Shown piece by piece: positions 5,938 through 7,648 of a stretch of 7,648 nt of DNA (its first letter is position 1; every line of letters begins with the position of its first letter). Where the stretch lies: the NCBI GenBank assembly GCA_025936275.1, contig JAICTR010000124.1:1-7648 (forward strand). The letters are read 5' to 3'. The stretch comes from Burkholderiales bacterium (GTDB lineage Bacteria > Pseudomonadota > Gammaproteobacteria > Burkholderiales > Usitatibacteraceae). The notes below the pieces were generated by a model that was given only the letters and a program-made list of their open reading frames with translations, was not told where the DNA came from and did not search any database. The position numbers and the translations under genes are program-made.

Positions 5938-5952
5938 GGCCGATGATCGGCC
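5938..5952. promoter_or_regulatory. Dyad upstream of udgX
   Basis: GGCCGA (5938-5943) and TCGGCC (5947-5952) are perfect 6-bp arms around TGA in the 155-bp gap between divergent genes. The start of udgX is 49 bp away. It is a possible operator, but the region is very G+C-rich and such arms can occur by chance. Confidence 0.28.
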
Positions 5953-6001
5953 CGTTGTCACCGCCGCACGACGGGCGAACCGTGACGCAGTTCACTTCGC
6001 G

Positions 6002-6628
6002 ATGAAGAAGCCGCCGGGCAACCCCGCCGCGCGCCTCGAGCACCTGCGCGAGGAAGCCGCCGGCTGCCGCGATTGCCCGCTCTGGGAGAACGCGACGCAG
6101 ACCGTGTTCGGCGACGGGGACGCGCGCGCGAAGGTGATGCTGGTGGGCGAGCAGCCCGGCGACCAGGAGGACCGCACCGGCCATCCGTTCGTGGGACCCG
6201 CGGGACGCATCCTCGACCAGGCGCTGGCGGAAGCCGGCATCCCGCGCGCGCACACCTACGTCACGAATGCGGTGAAGCACTTCAAGTGGGAGCCGCGCGG
6301 CAAGCGCCGCCTGCACAAGACGCCCGCGCAACGTGAGGTCGATGCGTGCCGCCAGTGGCTCGAGCGCGAGATCGCGACCGTGCAGCCCGCGGTGGTGGTG
6401 TGCCTCGGCGCCACCGCCGCGAAGTCGCTCCTCGGGCCGCGCTTGCGCATCTCGCAGGAGCGCGGCACGGTTCAGCGCCGCGAAGGCTTTCCGGACCTCG
6501 TGCCCACCTTCCACCCTTCGTACCTGCTGCGCCTCAAGGGGCGCGCGGGCGAGGAGGAAGCGCACGCGCAGTTCGTCTCCGACCTGGAGCTCGCCGCGCG
6601 CTACCTGAAGGACAAGTCCGATAGATGA
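6002..6628 (+). CDS. udgX: UdgX-type uracil-DNA glycosylase (Fe-S, family 4-like)
   Basis: The 208-residue protein belongs to the UdgX branch of Fe-S uracil-DNA glycosylases, known for excising uracil and staying covalently bound to the abasic DNA through a histidine. Evidence in order: C22 and C25 (CRDC), Fe-S ligands; GEQPGDQED (49-57), the water-activating motif in its UdgX form; VTNAVKH (87-93), with H93 where family 4 has a cysteine ligand; the UdgX-specific loop KRRLHKTP (101-108) with H105, the expected covalent residue; C116; CLGATAAK (134-141); and HPSYLLR (171-177), the second active-site motif. The usual loop is KRRIH, so I-to-L here is a conservative change. No Shine-Dalgarno site is obvious, but 6002 is the only ATG placed just before the conserved region, and the upstream frame is antisense to another gene. 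It is monocistronic or leads into the small gene at 6716. Confidence 0.94.
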   Translation: MKKPPGNPAARLEHLREEAAGCRDCPLWENATQTVFGDGDARAKVMLVGEQPGDQEDRTGHPFVGPAGRILDQALAEAGIPRAHTYVTNAVKHFKWEPRGKRRLHKTPAQREVDACRQWLEREIATVQPAVVVCLGATAAKSLLGPRLRISQERGTVQRREGFPDLVPTFHPSYLLRLKGRAGEEEAHAQFVSDLELAARYLKDKSDR

Positions 6629-6637
6629 TTCAGCAAC

Positions 6638-6661
6638 GGGGCGACAGATCGTGTCGTGCCC
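6638..6661 (+). terminator. Hairpin just after udgX
   Basis: GGG plus GCGACA (6638-6646) pairs with TGTCGT plus CCC (6652-6661), with one G-T wobble and one bulged G, around a five-base loop. It starts nine bases after the udgX stop. No T-run follows, so a terminator role is tentative; it may equally be leader structure for the gene at 6716. Confidence 0.33.
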
Positions 6662-6715
6662 GATCGCCATGATGTCTCCAACGGCCCATCGCCGCACAAC
6701 AAAGGAGACGCGCAC

Positions 6716-6898
6716 ATGAAGCTGCAGAGCTTTCGCCAGGCGCGCGCACTGTCGCGCGAGTTCTTTCCGACGTGGCCGCGGCGCGCGCGCGCCCGCTGGG
6801 TGCTCGCCAAGATGATGGCGCCCGAGCCCAAGGTGCCGATCTCCTCGGCGTGGAGCCACGACACGCGCGCGTACTGGTTCCAGCGCACGCACACCTAG
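6716..6898 (+). CDS. Small basic Trp-rich protein, 60 residues
   Basis: I do not recognise a family. The 60-residue product has 12 Arg/Lys against 3 acidic residues and four tryptophans (W20, W28, W46, W54), with no membrane segment or signal peptide. An R/W-rich helix-like stretch (residues 7-33) is followed by PEPKVP and a polar aromatic tail, suggesting a small cytoplasmic nucleic-acid- or protein-binding peptide; that is inference. The case for a real gene is a strong Shine-Dalgarno AAAGGAG (6701-6707) eight bases before the ATG and third codon positions that are nearly all G or C. The frame also has an ATG at 6656, which lacks such a site. Its stop shares a CTAG with the convergent AraC-family gene. 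It may be co-transcribed with udgX (87 bp upstream). Confidence 0.68.
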   Translation: MKLQSFRQARALSREFFPTWPRRARARWVLAKMMAPEPKVPISSAWSHDTRAYWFQRTHT

Positions 6899-7648
6899 CG
6901 CGCGTTTCGCCGCATGCGGTAGGCGCGCGGCGTGGCGCCCACGCGCGCATGGAACACGCCCGTGAAGTGCGCCTGCGTCTGGTAGCCGACGCGCGTCGCG
7001 ACCTGCGCGAGCGGCAGCGCCGATTGCGCGAGGAGCAGCTTCGCGCGGTCCATGCGCAGCGACGTGATGTACACGTGCGGCGGCTGGCCGGTCGACTGCC
7101 TGAACATGCGCGCGAAGTGGTAGGGGCTCAGGTTCACGGCCGCGGCGAGCTCGCGCACCTGGATCGGCTCGGAAAGGCGCTCGTCGATGAGGGCCAGCAC
7201 GCGCTGCAAGCGGTGGGCCGCGAGGCCGCCGATCGCGCTCTCGGCCGGCCGCGCATGGCGCGTCGCGACGTGCAGCGCAAGGTCTTCGGCGAAGGGATCG
7301 AGCCAGTTCGGCGCGCGCGGGCCGGGCTCGCGCAGCCGCGCCGCGATCACGTGCGCGATGCCGCGCACGAAGCCGTCCTCCCCCGCGAACACGTCGTGCA
7401 ATTCGCGCGCGTGCCCGGGCGCGGTGCCCGGGCCTTCGCTCCACCGCGCCGCATCGAAGCGCGCGACGAGGAGCTCCCCCGCGCGCTCCACCGCGATCGA
7501 ATGACCGCCGCACGGCAGGATCGCGACGCGCGGTGCCGCAAGCGCTTCACGGACGCGCGGATCTTCCCCAGAGCCCACGCGCAACACCGCTTCGTCCAGC
7601 GGCACGACGAGCGCGATCTCGTCGTGCGCGACGTCGAGCTGGTCGCCC
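6895..7648 (-). CDS. AraC/XylS-family transcriptional regulator (5' end outside window)
   Basis: About 250 residues are visible and the frame is still open at the right edge, so the true start probably lies beyond it. The GTG at 7605 is possible, but the coding-like text continues upstream (DVAHDEIALVVPLDEAV). The C-terminal third is a standard AraC DNA-binding domain. Counting from the GTG, the first helix-turn-helix is near 149-170 (VRELAAAVNLSPYHFARMFR) and the second near 198-220 (LAQVATRVGYQTQAHFTGVF), ending in GATPRAYR. The N-terminal part (about 1-130) is probably a cupin-like sensing domain, but I see no ligand motif. It should activate or repress genes near its own promoter, which lies outside the window. 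It converges on the 60-residue gene with a four-base overlap. Confidence 0.92.
   Translation of the reverse strand, partial: GDQLDVAHDEIALVVPLDEAVLRVGSGEDPRVREALAAPRVAILPCGGHSIAVERAGELLVARFDAARWSEGPGTAPGHARELHDVFAGEDGFVRGIAHVIAARLREPGPRAPNWLDPFAEDLALHVATRHARPAESAIGGLAAHRLQRVLALIDERLSEPIQVRELAAAVNLSPYHFARMFRQSTGQPPHVYITSLRMDRAKLLLAQSALPLAQVATRVGYQTQAHFTGVFHARVGATPRAYRMRRNAR

Noticed and set aside
5690..6001. N-terminal extension of UdgX to a start at 5690
   Set aside because: The added 104 residues are Arg/Ala-rich, have no similarity to the family and overlap the secreted-protein gene and its leader on the other strand. UdgX proteins are about 200 residues, matching the start at 6002.
6601..6894. 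A 97-residue minus-strand frame across the small Trp-rich gene
   Set aside because: It has no ribosome site, and its Ser/Arg-rich text looks like antisense translation. The plus-strand frame there has a strong ribosome site.
5768..7513. A 581-residue minus-strand frame across udgX and into the AraC gene
   Set aside because: It is almost only Arg, Ala and Gly and is out of frame with the AraC helix-turn-helix; it is a shadow.

Overview
This is a G+C-rich window with long, codon-biased reading frames packed on both strands. It looks like the chromosome of a free-living, respiring proteobacterium. My best guess is Betaproteobacteria or a G+C-rich relative such as the Xanthomonadales side of Gammaproteobacteria. 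The sequence alone does not settle this: the heme A synthase and superoxide dismutase are of types I associate more with Alphaproteobacteria. There is no rRNA, tRNA, integrase, transposase or CRISPR array. The only mobile-type signals are two families of short interspersed repeats.

Layout. Positions 1-284 are non-coding and carry repeats built on AACGCCGATG / TCATCTGCG in both orientations. Three minus-strand genes follow, in transcription order sodB (3433-4056), ctaA (2312-3322) and a membrane-anchored GGDEF-EAL c-di-GMP enzyme (285-2216). A perfect inverted pair of a 21-bp REP-like hairpin element separates sodB from ctaA and sits where the ctaA start signals should be. A 321-bp divergent regulatory gap with several dyads (4057-4377) precedes two plus-strand genes for exported proteins (4378-4956 and 5065-5496).

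These two exported proteins are diverged tandem paralogues. Both carry two copies of a helical module of about 57 residues with a C-X9/10-C pair. One is almost purely lysine-basic and the other almost purely arginine-basic. A convergent gene for a small secreted protein (5493-5846) follows, then the divergent udgX-type uracil-DNA glycosylase gene (6002-6628), a 60-residue basic Trp-rich protein with a strong Shine-Dalgarno site (6716-6898), and the C-terminal part of an AraC-family regulator entering from the right edge (6895-7648, minus).

How the parts relate. SodB (superoxide removal) and CtaA (heme A for the cytochrome oxidase) are both tied to aerobic life and may share a transcript. UdgX protects against uracil in DNA. 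The c-di-GMP enzyme and the AraC protein are regulators with no visible target here. The most original signals are the Lys/Arg paralogue pair, the REP-like doublet at the ctaA start, and two convergent gene pairs whose stop codons share one CTAG each.
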